64,000 nt of DNA, from the NCBI GenBank assembly GCA_021799445.1, contig JAJZAM010000001.1, forward strand, positions 1 through 64,000, read 5' to 3'. Positions 8,648 through 18,022 of the stretch are shown one piece after another. The stretch is from Actinomycetes bacterium (GTDB lineage Bacteria > Actinomycetota > Acidimicrobiia > Acidimicrobiales > Palsa-688). Position numbers and translations under genes: made by a program. Numbering within the stretch: the stretch's first letter is position 1; each line of letters opens with the position of its first letter. The notes below the pieces were generated by a model, which saw only the letters and a list, made by a program, of their open reading frames with translations, was not told where the DNA came from and did not search any database.

Positions 8648-9967
8648 GTGGCGATCGTCGGGGCGCAGCCGGATAGGCAGGTATGGGTGTCGCCGCTGCG
8701 CCAGATCGAACTTTGCGCGCAGCAGCGTGCGAAAGAAGCGGACCTTGACATGGCCGATCCGGGGGCTAAGGAGGTTCTGCGAAGGTTCTTGGTGGAGGAG
8801 GTGGCGAGTTGGAGGGCGGATTACACGGAGGGTAAGCGGCCTTTCGATATCGTCGATCCTGAGGCTGCTGTTGAGAAAGCTTTGCGGAACCTCGTAGGGT
8901 ACGGGCCGTTGGAGCCTCTGCTGGCCGAGGCCGACGTGTGGGAGATCATGGTTAACGGGCCGTCGTCGATCTTCGTGAAGCGGCGTTCGGGTCGGGGTGG
9001 GTTTCACGATGAGGTGTTCCACGACGACGAGCACGTCGCCCGGGTGATCACCAAGATCATGGAGGACTCGTCCGCGTCGCACCGCAAACTCGACCCGGCG
9101 GAAGGTCTCCAAGACGCTCAGCTCGAAGGCGGAGCCCGCATGCACATCGTCCACGCTGACATCGGCAGGGACGGCCACATGCTCGTCAACATCAGGAAAT
9201 TCTCCGGGGTGGTCCGCCGTAGCCTGGACGAACTGGTGGGTCTCGGGATGCTCGACGCAAAGTCCGCAAGTTTCTTGTCGGCGTGCGTCAGGAGCGGGGC
9301 GTCGGTGCTGGTTTCGGGTGCCCCGGGGTCAGGTAAGACGACGCTACTCGGGTGCCTCGTAGCCCAAGTAGATCCGTCGCTACGCGTCGTAGTCGCCGAG
9401 GAAGTCTTCGAGACTGTCGTTGAGTTGCCCAACGTCGCTCACATGCAAACACGGCCCGCCCGGGCGGATCGAAAAGAAGTAGATTTGCGTAGGCTGGTGT
9501 CAGGATTTCTTCGGATGGCGCCGGACGTTGCAATAGTTGGTGAAGTCCGCGACCGAGAAGCGCTTCCGCTGCTGCTTGCTTTGTCCTCGGGGGTGCAGGG
9601 CTTCACGACTATCCACTCCGGCTCGGCACGCCAAGCGTTGTCCCGGCTCCGCTTCGTGTGCCAGCTGGCTGACATCGGGTCGGAGATGACGACCTCAGCG
9701 CTCTCAGCGTTGGTGAGCGACGCTGTGGACCTGGTCGTCCACTGCGTTCGGATGGGAGGCGAAGTCCGAGTCAGCGAGGTTCTAGCGGTCGAAGACCTGC
9801 AGGTCTCGGAAGGAACGGTTGCGTTCACAACGACGACTGTCTTCTCACGGGGTCGCTTCGGGGAAGAGCTCGGCTGGTCGGGGAACATACCGGTTCGACT
9901 AAACAGGGCGCTCGAATTGCATGACTTCGACATCATGGACCTACTAACCGGAGGGCTCCTGCGATGA
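8648..9967 (+). CDS. cpaF: Tad/Flp pilus assembly ATPase (CpaF/TadA family)
   Basis: VLVSGAPGSGKTTLLGCLV Walker A; ADVWEIMVNGP; IVGEVRDREALPLLLALSSGVQGFTTIHS. Confidence 0.92.
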   Translation: MAIVGAQPDRQVWVSPLRQIELCAQQRAKEADLDMADPGAKEVLRRFLVEEVASWRADYTEGKRPFDIVDPEAAVEKALRNLVGYGPLEPLLAEADVWEIMVNGPSSIFVKRRSGRGGFHDEVFHDDEHVARVITKIMEDSSASHRKLDPAEGLQDAQLEGGARMHIVHADIGRDGHMLVNIRKFSGVVRRSLDELVGLGMLDAKSASFLSACVRSGASVLVSGAPGSGKTTLLGCLVAQVDPSLRVVVAEEVFETVVELPNVAHMQTRPARADRKEVDLRRLVSGFLRMAPDVAIVGEVRDREALPLLLALSSGVQGFTTIHSGSARQALSRLRFVCQLADIGSEMTTSALSALVSDAVDLVVHCVRMGGEVRVSEVLAVEDLQVSEGTVAFTTTTVFSRGRFGEELGWSGNIPVRLNRALELHDFDIMDLLTGGLLR

Positions 9968-10854
9968 AACCAGCCGACGTTGCCGCGCTAGCAGCGGTCC
10001 TCGCTGGTGTCGGCGCTTACCTGCTGCTGAGCTCTTACAGCGAAGGAGGCGTCCAGGGTACCGGCTCAGCCGTGCGGTGGAAAGATCGCCTCACGCAACG
10101 CTCGAAAGTCTGGCTCGTGCAGGCCGGCTTGGCGGAGACCACCCCCGGAGGGTTCATCGCTGCTTTGTGCGCGTCCGGCTTAGCCGGGGCGATCGGCGGG
10201 TATCTGATCTTCGACGCAGCGGCCCCCGCTATCGCGGCGGGTTTCCTCGCCGGCGGGTTTCCGCTGGCCAGCTACCGGAGACGCCGCGTTGAGAGGATGG
10301 ACGTCGCCAGGCAGGCGTGGCCGGCCATGCTCGAGGAGATCAGGATGCGCGCCGGGTCGATGGGCCAGTCCATCCCGCAGGCTCTTTTTGAAGCCGGTCG
10401 GACGTCTCCTGACGGCTGGAGGCAAGCGTTCGCCCTCGCAGAGCGCGAGTGGCTGCTCACCACCGACTTCGCGGCCACGACGTCAGTTTTAAAACAAGGC
10501 CTTGCCGACCCCACCGCCGACGCTGTCTGCGAGACGCTCCTGGTGGCTCATGAGTTAGGCGGATCGGACGTGGATCGCCGGCTCGCGGACCTGATACAAG
10601 ACCGAATCTCAGACCTTCAGGCGCGTAAAGAAGCTGCCTCTAAGCAGGCGGGAGTTCGCTTCGCCCGCAGGTTTGTCCTGCTCGTGCCGCTAGGGATGGC
10701 CTTGGCCGGGTTGTCTATAGGTTCGGGCAGAGCCGCCTATTCGAGCCCAGGAGGCCAGGTTGCGGTCATAGTCGCTTTGCTGGCCGTCGGTGTTTGCTGG
10801 GCATGGTCAGGGCGGCTGCTGAGAGTCGAAAGCCCCCCTCGGGTGTTTAGATGA
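9964..10854 (+). CDS. tadB: TadB-like type II/IV secretion F-domain protein
   Basis: Overlaps the cpaF stop; T2SSF-like MLEEIRMRAGSMGQSIPQALFEAG with TM segments. Confidence 0.8.
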   Translation: MKPADVAALAAVLAGVGAYLLLSSYSEGGVQGTGSAVRWKDRLTQRSKVWLVQAGLAETTPGGFIAALCASGLAGAIGGYLIFDAAAPAIAAGFLAGGFPLASYRRRRVERMDVARQAWPAMLEEIRMRAGSMGQSIPQALFEAGRTSPDGWRQAFALAEREWLLTTDFAATTSVLKQGLADPTADAVCETLLVAHELGGSDVDRRLADLIQDRISDLQARKEAASKQAGVRFARRFVLLVPLGMALAGLSIGSGRAAYSSPGGQVAVIVALLAVGVCWAWSGRLLRVESPPRVFR

Positions 10855-10876
10855 GAAGCCTCGGAGGAGGTGACTG

Positions 10877-11782
10877 TTGGTCCGGTTGGAGATAGTATTC
10901 GGGTTGCTGCTTTGGGCGGGTTCGGCCTTGCTTTTATCGCAGCTTCGCCGGTTTGGCGGCGAGACGCTCGCCGAGCGCCTAGGCCCGTTCAACCCGGGGT
11001 CAGCCGTGCGGTCCACCGACCGGGGCGGGAGTGAGAGGTCACTTGTGGCTGTTCTCGTTCCGTTGGCTGGACAGTTAGGCGACCGTATCTCGACGTTCTT
11101 CGGCGTGGTGACCAGTGCCGAAGAACGCCTTCGCCGGATTCACTCTCCCGAGACGGCCAGGAGGTTTCGCGCCCGTCAGATGGGACTGAGCCTCCTCGCG
11201 CTCGTTGCAGCAGCGGTAGCTGCCGGCACTTTTGCGCCCAACCCGTCTACCGGGCTGCTGATAATCGTCGGCATGCCGCTTTTGGTGTTCTTGGTTATAG
11301 AGCAGGACTTGGACCGGCGAGCGAAGAGATGGGCTGCTAACACTGACCTTGAGCTACCGGTGGTCGAAGAGCAGATGGCTATGCTTCTGAACGCCGGCTT
11401 CTCGTCGACCTCGGTGCTTGCACGGATATCACAAAGAGGCGGTGGCTGCGTAGCGCAGGATCTGAAGCGGGTTCTCAACAGGGTCGCTCAGGGATCGTCC
11501 CAGGCTCAGGCTCTGGGGGAGTGGGCCGAGCTGTCAGGCTCCGAAGGCGTCAGACGACTCGCCCGGGTCATCAGCCTGCACTCTGACTCGGCGGACCTCG
11601 CACGGCTGGTGTCCGCAGAGGCCCGCCAGGTGCGACGCGACCTGCATACCCGCACCCTGGCTCGACTTGACCGTCGCTCGGAGCAGGTGTGGATACCGGT
11701 AACTGTCGCAGCTTTAGTGCCTGGGACGATCCTGCTCGCAGTACCGTTCCTTGACGCTCTGCGTATCTTCGCCAACGCCTGA
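10877..11782 (+). CDS. tadC: TadC-like type II secretion F-domain protein
   Basis: Follows tadB; LPVVEEQMAMLLNAGFSSTSVLARISQRGGG...AQALGEWA with C-terminal TM. Confidence 0.75.
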   Translation: MVRLEIVFGLLLWAGSALLLSQLRRFGGETLAERLGPFNPGSAVRSTDRGGSERSLVAVLVPLAGQLGDRISTFFGVVTSAEERLRRIHSPETARRFRARQMGLSLLALVAAAVAAGTFAPNPSTGLLIIVGMPLLVFLVIEQDLDRRAKRWAANTDLELPVVEEQMAMLLNAGFSSTSVLARISQRGGGCVAQDLKRVLNRVAQGSSQAQALGEWAELSGSEGVRRLARVISLHSDSADLARLVSAEARQVRRDLHTRTLARLDRRSEQVWIPVTVAALVPGTILLAVPFLDALRIFANA

Positions 11783-11890
11783 GGAGACCCGCCGCCACTA
11801 TCAAAGCCTTGCCTCGTGGGAGGCGGTGGGGGTGCGGCACTCCAACGGACCTATCCAGCCGCCAACAACGCAGCGACGTGATGGTCGAAG

Positions 11891-13189
11891 ATGACGGGGA
11901 TGAGTTTCAACAGACGTTCCCGCAGGCTTACTCGGCGCTCGTTCAGCTCGAAGAGCCGAACGCTGCCGAGGATCAGGTGGGGTTTGGTGGCTGCTGCGGT
12001 GGGGATTGCACTGGTCGTGGTAGTGGCGTTCGTCGCCGTGCAACTTGTTCGTTCTGCCCCGCCTGCGCAGGCAGCCGTCGTGTTGCCCAAGACTATCGCC
12101 ATCAAAGGAAGCCCGCCGGCGTTCCCCTCGGTCAACGACATCTCGACCGATGTCTATACCCCTGGGGTCGGCACCCTCTACAGCGTCAACGCTGACGCGG
12201 AAGTGCCCTTGGCCAGTGTCGCGAAGCTCGTAGCGGCCCTGGTCGTATTGCATGACCACCCGCTTCAAGAAGGCCAGGAAGGACCTGAGATAACCGTTAC
12301 GTCTGCCATAGCGTCGCAATATCCAGCGCAGGCCGCTAACAAAGACTCTGTCATTAAAGTCAAGGCGGGCGAGCAGCTGACCGAGCTCGAAGCCCTAGAA
12401 GCTATGCTGATTCCCTCCGCCGACAATGTTGCGCAACTCTTGGCGACGTGGAACAGTGGGTCTGTGAGCTCCTTCGTGAGCGCCATGAACTCGGAAGTGT
12501 CGACGTTGGGACTCCGACACACCCATCTAGCTGACGTTTCAGGCCTCGACCCGGCGAGTGTCGGTAGCGCAGCGGACATGGTCCGCCTCGCTCAGGATGT
12601 GATGTCGAACCCAGTCCTCTCCCAGATCGTAGCGATGCCCCAGGTGTCGCTGCCTTTAGCTGGTACGGTCTTCAACTACGACTACGCCCTGGGTCGCGAC
12701 GGGATAGACGGGATCAAGACGGGATCGACTCCCCAGGTAGGAGGTAACTTCGTGTTCTCGGCCGTCCGCAGCGTCGACGGCCAGGCGGTCAAGCTCTACG
12801 GGGCGGTTCTAGGCGAGCGGGGCGCGAGTCCGTTGCAGTCTGCTCTGGATGCGGCTGAGAGCCTCGCTTCCAGCGCGTTCGCCAGCCTCTCCAGGGTGAC
12901 GATCCTCCCTCGGGGCGCCGTAGTGCTGCGGGTGAACGCACCGTGGGGCGAAACTGCCAAAGGAGTCACTGCGCTTGGGGTCAAAGCTCTTGTCTGTTCG
13001 GGCGAGAAAGTCAGCGCGCGCGTATCGTTGACCGGGGTGGGCGCCAACGGTCAGGTACGCGCCCTGAGTAATGGACAGCAGCTGGGAGTTGTGTCCCTTC
13101 ACCTTCCGGACAAGACGGTCAAAGTTCCCGTCGATGCGAGCGGTTCGATCGGCGCTCCTTCGATGTCTTGGAAGCTGGGTCGTCTCTAA
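11891..13189 (+). CDS. D-alanyl-D-alanine carboxypeptidase-like (peptidase S11)
   Basis: SVAK (SxxK), SADN (SxN) and KTG motifs in order; N-terminal TM. Confidence 0.85.
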   Translation: MTGMSFNRRSRRLTRRSFSSKSRTLPRIRWGLVAAAVGIALVVVVAFVAVQLVRSAPPAQAAVVLPKTIAIKGSPPAFPSVNDISTDVYTPGVGTLYSVNADAEVPLASVAKLVAALVVLHDHPLQEGQEGPEITVTSAIASQYPAQAANKDSVIKVKAGEQLTELEALEAMLIPSADNVAQLLATWNSGSVSSFVSAMNSEVSTLGLRHTHLADVSGLDPASVGSAADMVRLAQDVMSNPVLSQIVAMPQVSLPLAGTVFNYDYALGRDGIDGIKTGSTPQVGGNFVFSAVRSVDGQAVKLYGAVLGERGASPLQSALDAAESLASSAFASLSRVTILPRGAVVLRVNAPWGETAKGVTALGVKALVCSGEKVSARVSLTGVGANGQVRALSNGQQLGVVSLHLPDKTVKVPVDASGSIGAPSMSWKLGRL

Positions 13190-13248
13190 GGCGGGCCTCG
13201 TCTAAAGCGGACCCCGTCTGGGGCGGGCCTCTTCTGGGGCGTCCGGCA
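13185..13248 (+). repeat. Four degenerate 16-bp tandem units beginning at the S11 stop codon
   Basis: tctaaggcgggcctcg / tctaaagcggaccccg / tctggggcgggcctct / tctggggcgtccggca. Confidence 0.8.
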
Positions 13249-13290
13249 GACCCGCTGAGGCGGGCGACGAATCAGAGCCTCAACGGACGA

Positions 13291-13309
13291 TATACCCCCA
13301 GCGGGTATA
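13291..13309 (+). promoter_or_regulatory. CsoR-type operator overlapping a -10 (tataat 13305-13310)
   Basis: tataccccc-agc-gggtata palindrome just upstream of copZ, with csoR in the same operon. Confidence 0.75.
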
Positions 13310-13346
13310 ATGAGGATGAGGTCTGAGAGCTGAACAGAGGTGCAAG

Positions 13347-13550
13347 ATGCTTGAAAAGCTGCTGTATCGGGTACCAGGGATGACCTGTGAGCACTGCACC
13401 CGGGCCGTGTCGGGCGAGGTGTCGGCTGTCCAGGGGGTAAGGGAGGTCAGCGTCGATCTCGCCGCCAAGCTCGTGACCGTCACAGGAGAGGACCTAGACG
13501 ACCAAGCGCTTCGAGGCGCGATCGAAGAAGCAGGCTACGAGGTTGCCTGA
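13347..13550 (+). CDS. copZ: Copper chaperone, HMA domain (CopZ-like)
   Basis: GMTCEHC motif, 67 aa, overlaps copA start. Confidence 0.9.
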   Translation: MLEKLLYRVPGMTCEHCTRAVSGEVSAVQGVREVSVDLAAKLVTVTGEDLDDQALRGAIEEAGYEVA

Positions 13551-15877
13551 TGGTGCCCGACACCCGTGACGGCGCCGAGCCCGCCGCCCGTGCTACCAAC
13601 CCGCCGGCCGGTCTTCCCGCCGGCCGGGCCGGCAAGCTCCCCGACGCCAAGAGCAACTACGTAGAGCTCGCCATTTCGGGCATGACCTGCTCGTCGTGCG
13701 CGGCGAGGATAGAGAAAAAGCTCAACAAGCTCGCCGGCGTCTCAGCCGAGGTCAACTTCGCAAGTGAACACGCTGCGGTCAGCTACGATCCGACCAGCGT
13801 AGACGTCGAAAAGCTGATCTCAGCCGTCGAAGCCGCTGGATACCGGGCGGCCCTGGAGGAGCCAGCGGGCGACGGGGACGCCCGCTACTACCTGGTCCGC
13901 TTGGCCGCTGCGATCGCTTTGAGCATCCCGATGCTGATATTTGCGTGGTCGCCGAGCAGCCGGCCAGAGGGTTGGAAGTGGATCTCCTTGGCCTTGGCCA
14001 CCGTGGTCGTTTCATATTCGGGGTGGCCTTTCCACAGGGCTGCTGCGGCCAACGCCCGCCACGGCGTCGCGACGATGGACACGCTCGTGTCGTTAGGCAC
14101 GCTGTCTGCGTGGACCTGGTCGACGGTGGTTGTAGCCGGGGGGATTCGAAGCGCCGTCTACTTCGACACGGCCGGGGCTATCACGGCTTTGATCCTAACG
14201 GGCCGTTACCTAGAAGCCCTGGCCAAGCGACGATCGGGGGACGCCATCCGAAGCCTCGCCGAGCTCGGAGCTAAGGAAGCGACGGTCCTGCGGGCCGGGA
14301 CCGAGATCACAATCCCGGCCGGCGAGCTCGTAGTAGGGGACCGTTTCGTGGTACGTCCCGGCGAGAAGGTCGCCACCGACGGGGTAGTGGTGGAAGGCTT
14401 CTCGGCGGTCGACCGGTCGATGCTCACCGGCGAGTCGACCCCCGTCGACGTAGCACCCGGTGACAAGGTCGCCGGCGCCACTTTGAACACGTCGGGGAGG
14501 ATTGTCGTCGAGGCAACCCGAGTCGGTTCTGCTACCGCCCTCGGACGGATCACTAGGCTGGTAGCCGAAGCGCAGGCCGGCAAAGCCCCGGTTCAACGCC
14601 TCGCTGACCGGGTTTCGTCGGTGTTCGTACCGGTCGTGATCGGGGTGTCGGCGCTCACCCTCGGCGGTTGGCTGCTGTTCGCGGACGTAAGCGTTACGAC
14701 CGCGTTCGCTATAGCAGTGGCCGTTATCGTCATCGCCTGCCCGTGCGCTTTGGGGCTGGCAACCCCGACCGCTTTGATGGTCGGGACGGGACGTGGAGCT
14801 CAGCTCGGGGTCGTCATAAGGGGCCAGGAAGTTTTGGAGCAGACCAGACGGCTGACGGCGGTCGTCTTAGACAAGACAGGCACGCTAACCCAAGCCAGGA
14901 TGAGCGTGGTGGGTGTTATCCCAGCGCCGGGAGCGGACGAGGACGAGCTGCTCGCACTTGCGGGCGCCGCCGAGGATCCTAGCGAGCATCCAATCGCGCG
15001 GGCCGTAACGGCCTACGCCCGGGAACGTCTCGGTGCCCTCGCGCCAGCCGGGTCTTTTCTCGCGCGACCCGGGCTGGGAGTGCAAGCCGTCGTCGACGGT
15101 CATGCGGTGGTAGTGGGCCGGCCGAACCTTTTGGCGGATTGGGGGATCGAGGTCACCGACAGTCAGTGGGTCGAGGTGACCAGGTTGGAGGAGGTGGGAT
15201 CGACGGTGATCGCTGCCGCGGCGGACGGCACGATGCTGGGGCTGATCGCCGTCGCAGACCTGATCAAACCGACCAGCCGCCAGGCAGTAGGCGACCTTCG
15301 GGCTCTAGGCCTCAAGACGATCCTGCTGAGCGGGGACAACGAGCGGACCGCCAGGGCTGTCGCAGCGCAGGTTGGTATCGACACGGTCATCGCCGGGGTG
15401 CTTCCCGAGGAGAAGGCGGCAGTGATAGCCAGCCTGCAAGCGGACGGCGAAGTCGTAGCGATGGTAGGAGACGGCGTCAACGACGCTCCCGCCCTGGCCC
15501 AAGCCGACCTGGGAATGTCGATGGGAGCCGGCTCGGACGTAGCCATCGAGGCTTCTGATGTGACTCTCGTCGCAGGGGACCTGCGGTCGGTCGGTGTGGC
15601 CATACGCCTGGCGAGACGCACCCTTAGGACGATCAAAGCGAACCTGGTGTGGGCTTTCGGCTACAACGTCGTGGCCATACCCCTCGCCGTGGCAGGAGTC
15701 GTGAACCCTATCGTCGCAGCTGCGACCATGGCCTTTTCGAGCGTGTTCGTGGTGTCCAACTCCCTTCGGCTCCGCCGGTTCGAACCCGCCCGGCGGCCCC
15801 GCCGGCTGTCACGAACCGGCACCACCCAAGCGCAGTCGCTGCCGGCGCCGGGCTCGTCGCAGATCGGCGGAGCGTGA
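13550..15877 (+). CDS. copA: Copper-translocating P1B-type ATPase
   Basis: N-terminal HMA GMTCSSC; CPC in IACPCALGLATPTA; DKTGTLT; MVGDGVNDAPALAQAD. Confidence 0.95.
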   Translation: MVPDTRDGAEPAARATNPPAGLPAGRAGKLPDAKSNYVELAISGMTCSSCAARIEKKLNKLAGVSAEVNFASEHAAVSYDPTSVDVEKLISAVEAAGYRAALEEPAGDGDARYYLVRLAAAIALSIPMLIFAWSPSSRPEGWKWISLALATVVVSYSGWPFHRAAAANARHGVATMDTLVSLGTLSAWTWSTVVVAGGIRSAVYFDTAGAITALILTGRYLEALAKRRSGDAIRSLAELGAKEATVLRAGTEITIPAGELVVGDRFVVRPGEKVATDGVVVEGFSAVDRSMLTGESTPVDVAPGDKVAGATLNTSGRIVVEATRVGSATALGRITRLVAEAQAGKAPVQRLADRVSSVFVPVVIGVSALTLGGWLLFADVSVTTAFAIAVAVIVIACPCALGLATPTALMVGTGRGAQLGVVIRGQEVLEQTRRLTAVVLDKTGTLTQARMSVVGVIPAPGADEDELLALAGAAEDPSEHPIARAVTAYARERLGALAPAGSFLARPGLGVQAVVDGHAVVVGRPNLLADWGIEVTDSQWVEVTRLEEVGSTVIAAAADGTMLGLIAVADLIKPTSRQAVGDLRALGLKTILLSGDNERTARAVAAQVGIDTVIAGVLPEEKAAVIASLQADGEVVAMVGDGVNDAPALAQADLGMSMGAGSDVAIEASDVTLVAGDLRSVGVAIRLARRTLRTIKANLVWAFGYNVVAIPLAVAGVVNPIVAAATMAFSSVFVVSNSLRLRRFEPARRPRRLSRTGTTQAQSLPAPGSSQIGGA

Positions 15878-16227
15878 CACGCCACGACGACCCCGATCCC
15901 GCCAAGCCGGGGGTCTCCAACGATGAAGGCCCTCCCTACGGGTACGTCAAGGACAAAGATGCGCTACTCAAGCGCATGCGCCGAATCCAAGGTCAGGCTA
16001 GAGGCATAGAAAAGATGATCTCCGAAGACCGCTACTGCATAGACATCCTTACCCAGGTAGCGGCGGTGTCTACAGCGCTAGAAGCCGTTGCCGGGCTGAT
16101 CCTCGAAGACCACGTCAACCACTGCGTCCGCAACGCGCTGGCCTCCGGGGACGAGGCGGTCGCAAATGACAAGACCAAGGAGCTCCTCGAAGCAGTCCAC
16201 CGTTTCACCCGTACCCGTACCCGCTGA
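15874..16227 (+). CDS. csoR: CsoR-family (DUF156) copper-sensing repressor
   Basis: GTG at 15874 overlaps copA TGA; LLKRMRRIQGQARGIEKMISEDRYCIDILTQVAAV...EDHVNHCVRNAL (Cys-His-Cys). Confidence 0.9.
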   Translation: MTRHDDPDPAKPGVSNDEGPPYGYVKDKDALLKRMRRIQGQARGIEKMISEDRYCIDILTQVAAVSTALEAVAGLILEDHVNHCVRNALASGDEAVANDKTKELLEAVHRFTRTRTR

Positions 16228-16398
16228 GCGGACCGGTGTCGACCAGAACCCAAATTCTTAGCTTATGTTATTCTTAATCACCTATTGATAACATCCATGT
16301 AGTTCAAGTATGATCGGAATTGAAGGGTAGGAACGCTGGTCGGCCCGGGTCGGGTGTTGGTCGGCGGGGTGGTGCTTTGTTAGAGATAGGGAGGCTCA

Positions 16399-16605
16399 AT
16401 GAACGGGCGCGCTCGAAATGGCGGGCGATTTTGCCGTCGCCGAGACGAAAGAGGCGAGGGCGTCATCTCCGCGGCGATCGCCGTGTTGATAATGGCGTTC
16501 TTGGGAGTTGCGATGTGGATAGCTTTCAGCGCCACATTCCAAAACGCCGCAGCGCATGTCAATACGCAAGTCAACTGCATCGGCCAGACGACGACAGGGT
16601 GCTGA
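16399..16605 (+). CDS. Small single-TM pilin-like protein
   Basis: 68 aa, basic N-terminus then RGEGVISAAIAVLIMAFLGVAMWIAF; first gene of the Tad minor-pilin-like cluster. Confidence 0.5.
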   Translation: MNGRARNGGRFCRRRDERGEGVISAAIAVLIMAFLGVAMWIAFSATFQNAAAHVNTQVNCIGQTTTGC

Positions 16606-16984
16606 ACTAGCCCGCAGCGAGGCCGGCGTCGGCATATTTGGGACGGTCTTCGGCTTCTTGATCTTCATGGTGCTGCTGCTGTTCGCAGTGCAGGTCATAA
16701 TTCGTCTCTACGCTACGTCGACTCTAACCGATGTCGCTATCAGGGCAGCCCAGACGGTTGCCCAGTCGCCGCTGCTTGGTGGTGATGTGGCACAAGCAGA
16801 GGCGGCCGCGCGTCAGTCGCTTGGATCGTTCGGGGCCGCTCACGTCGCGTTCGTGTGGAAGCAGGTCGACAGTCACGACGTCGTGTTGAGCGTGAACGCG
16901 ACGAGCCCAGAGTTTCTTCCGGGTCTTGCAGGCTGGAGCCGCATCTCTCGCACTGTAACAGTACGAACCGAGCAGTTCCGTTGA
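16556..16984 (+). CDS. TadE-like protein (start may be further downstream)
   Basis: Short N-terminus + TM (GVGIFGTVFGFLIFMVLLLFAVQVIIRLYATSTL), context. Confidence 0.55.
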   Translation: MSIRKSTASARRRQGAELARSEAGVGIFGTVFGFLIFMVLLLFAVQVIIRLYATSTLTDVAIRAAQTVAQSPLLGGDVAQAEAAARQSLGSFGAAHVAFVWKQVDSHDVVLSVNATSPEFLPGLAGWSRISRTVTVRTEQFR

Positions 16985-17439
16985 AGCTGCCGCGCACTGC
17001 CAAGCGGGGGGACGAAGGCTTTGTCGCAGGTTTCGAAGGCTTTCTCTTCGGGATGCTCCTCTTCGTGGCGGGCGCGCTTCTCGTGTCCTACGCGTGGGCG
17101 GTTGTTGACACATCCTCGGCGGTAGCCCAGGCCGCCCGGGAGGCTGTCCGGACCTACGTCGAGGGAACCAACCCCCAACAGGCCGCAGCGCAGGCTCAAA
17201 GCGCAGCGGTCTCAACTTTGGCTGGATGGGGCAGGAACCCGCAGCTCGCTAAGGTCACCCTGAGCGGGGGAGGTCTCCAACGCTGCTCACGGGTGACCGT
17301 CACAGTTTCATACCCCTCTCCGCTGTTCGTGCTGCCTTTCGTGGGTGACGTAGGAAGCGCCATCACCATTACCGCAACCCAGTCGCAACTCGTGGACCCC
17401 TACCGTAGCGGGCTGCCAGGCCAGGCGGACTGCCCGTGA
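16981..17439 (+). CDS. TadE-like protein
   Basis: TTG at 16981 overlaps upstream TGA; GFEGFLFGMLLFVAGALLVSYAWAVVDTSSAVAQAAREAVRTYVEG. Confidence 0.6.
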   Translation: MKLPRTAKRGDEGFVAGFEGFLFGMLLFVAGALLVSYAWAVVDTSSAVAQAAREAVRTYVEGTNPQQAAAQAQSAAVSTLAGWGRNPQLAKVTLSGGGLQRCSRVTVTVSYPSPLFVLPFVGDVGSAITITATQSQLVDPYRSGLPGQADCP

Positions 17440-17963
17440 AGCTCTTGTCGTCACCCTCCACCAGGTCAAGCGAGGGTGTCGCGTCGAGGCGGAGCAGGGT
17501 CGAGGTCGGCAGCGTGCTCGCATTGGTGCCAGCCGGCTTCTTGATCCTGATCGTTCTTGCAGCGCTGGCGATCAACACTGCAGTCGCGTACAGGGCGCGC
17601 CAGCAACTCCACGACGTGCTTCTCGCCGCTGCCAACGACGGGGCTTCAGCCGGACTTAGCGGAACGTCCTTCTACGCAAACGGCGTGCTCGAACTGGCAC
17701 CCGGACTCGTCGACAAGCAAGTATGCGCGTCTGTCTCAGCTCAAGGGGCCCCCGGGCTCGTCGTGCAGGCCTTGTCGGTATCGGTCGCAGGTCTGTGGGT
17801 TGAAGTTACCGGCCGGGCCGTGGCGCACGGGATCTTCGCGCAAGGGGTTCCCGGGCTGGGCCGGATAGAGGTGTCGTCCACAGCCGTAGCCGTTGTGGCC
17901 GAGGGGCCAGTTTCCAGCACCGGACCTGCAGTGTTCGGCCCGGCGCAGGCGCTGGCATGCTGA
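17436..17963 (+). CDS. TadE/TadG-like membrane-anchored protein
   Basis: GSVLALVPAGFLILIVLAALAINTAVAYRARQQLHDVLLAAANDGASA. Confidence 0.6.
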   Translation: MKLLSSPSTRSSEGVASRRSRVEVGSVLALVPAGFLILIVLAALAINTAVAYRARQQLHDVLLAAANDGASAGLSGTSFYANGVLELAPGLVDKQVCASVSAQGAPGLVVQALSVSVAGLWVEVTGRAVAHGIFAQGVPGLGRIEVSSTAVAVVAEGPVSSTGPAVFGPAQALAC

Positions 17964-18022
17964 GAGCTCAAAGCCCCGCCCGGTGCCCTGACGCCGTGTG
18001 CTTACAAGGCGCGATAGCGGGT

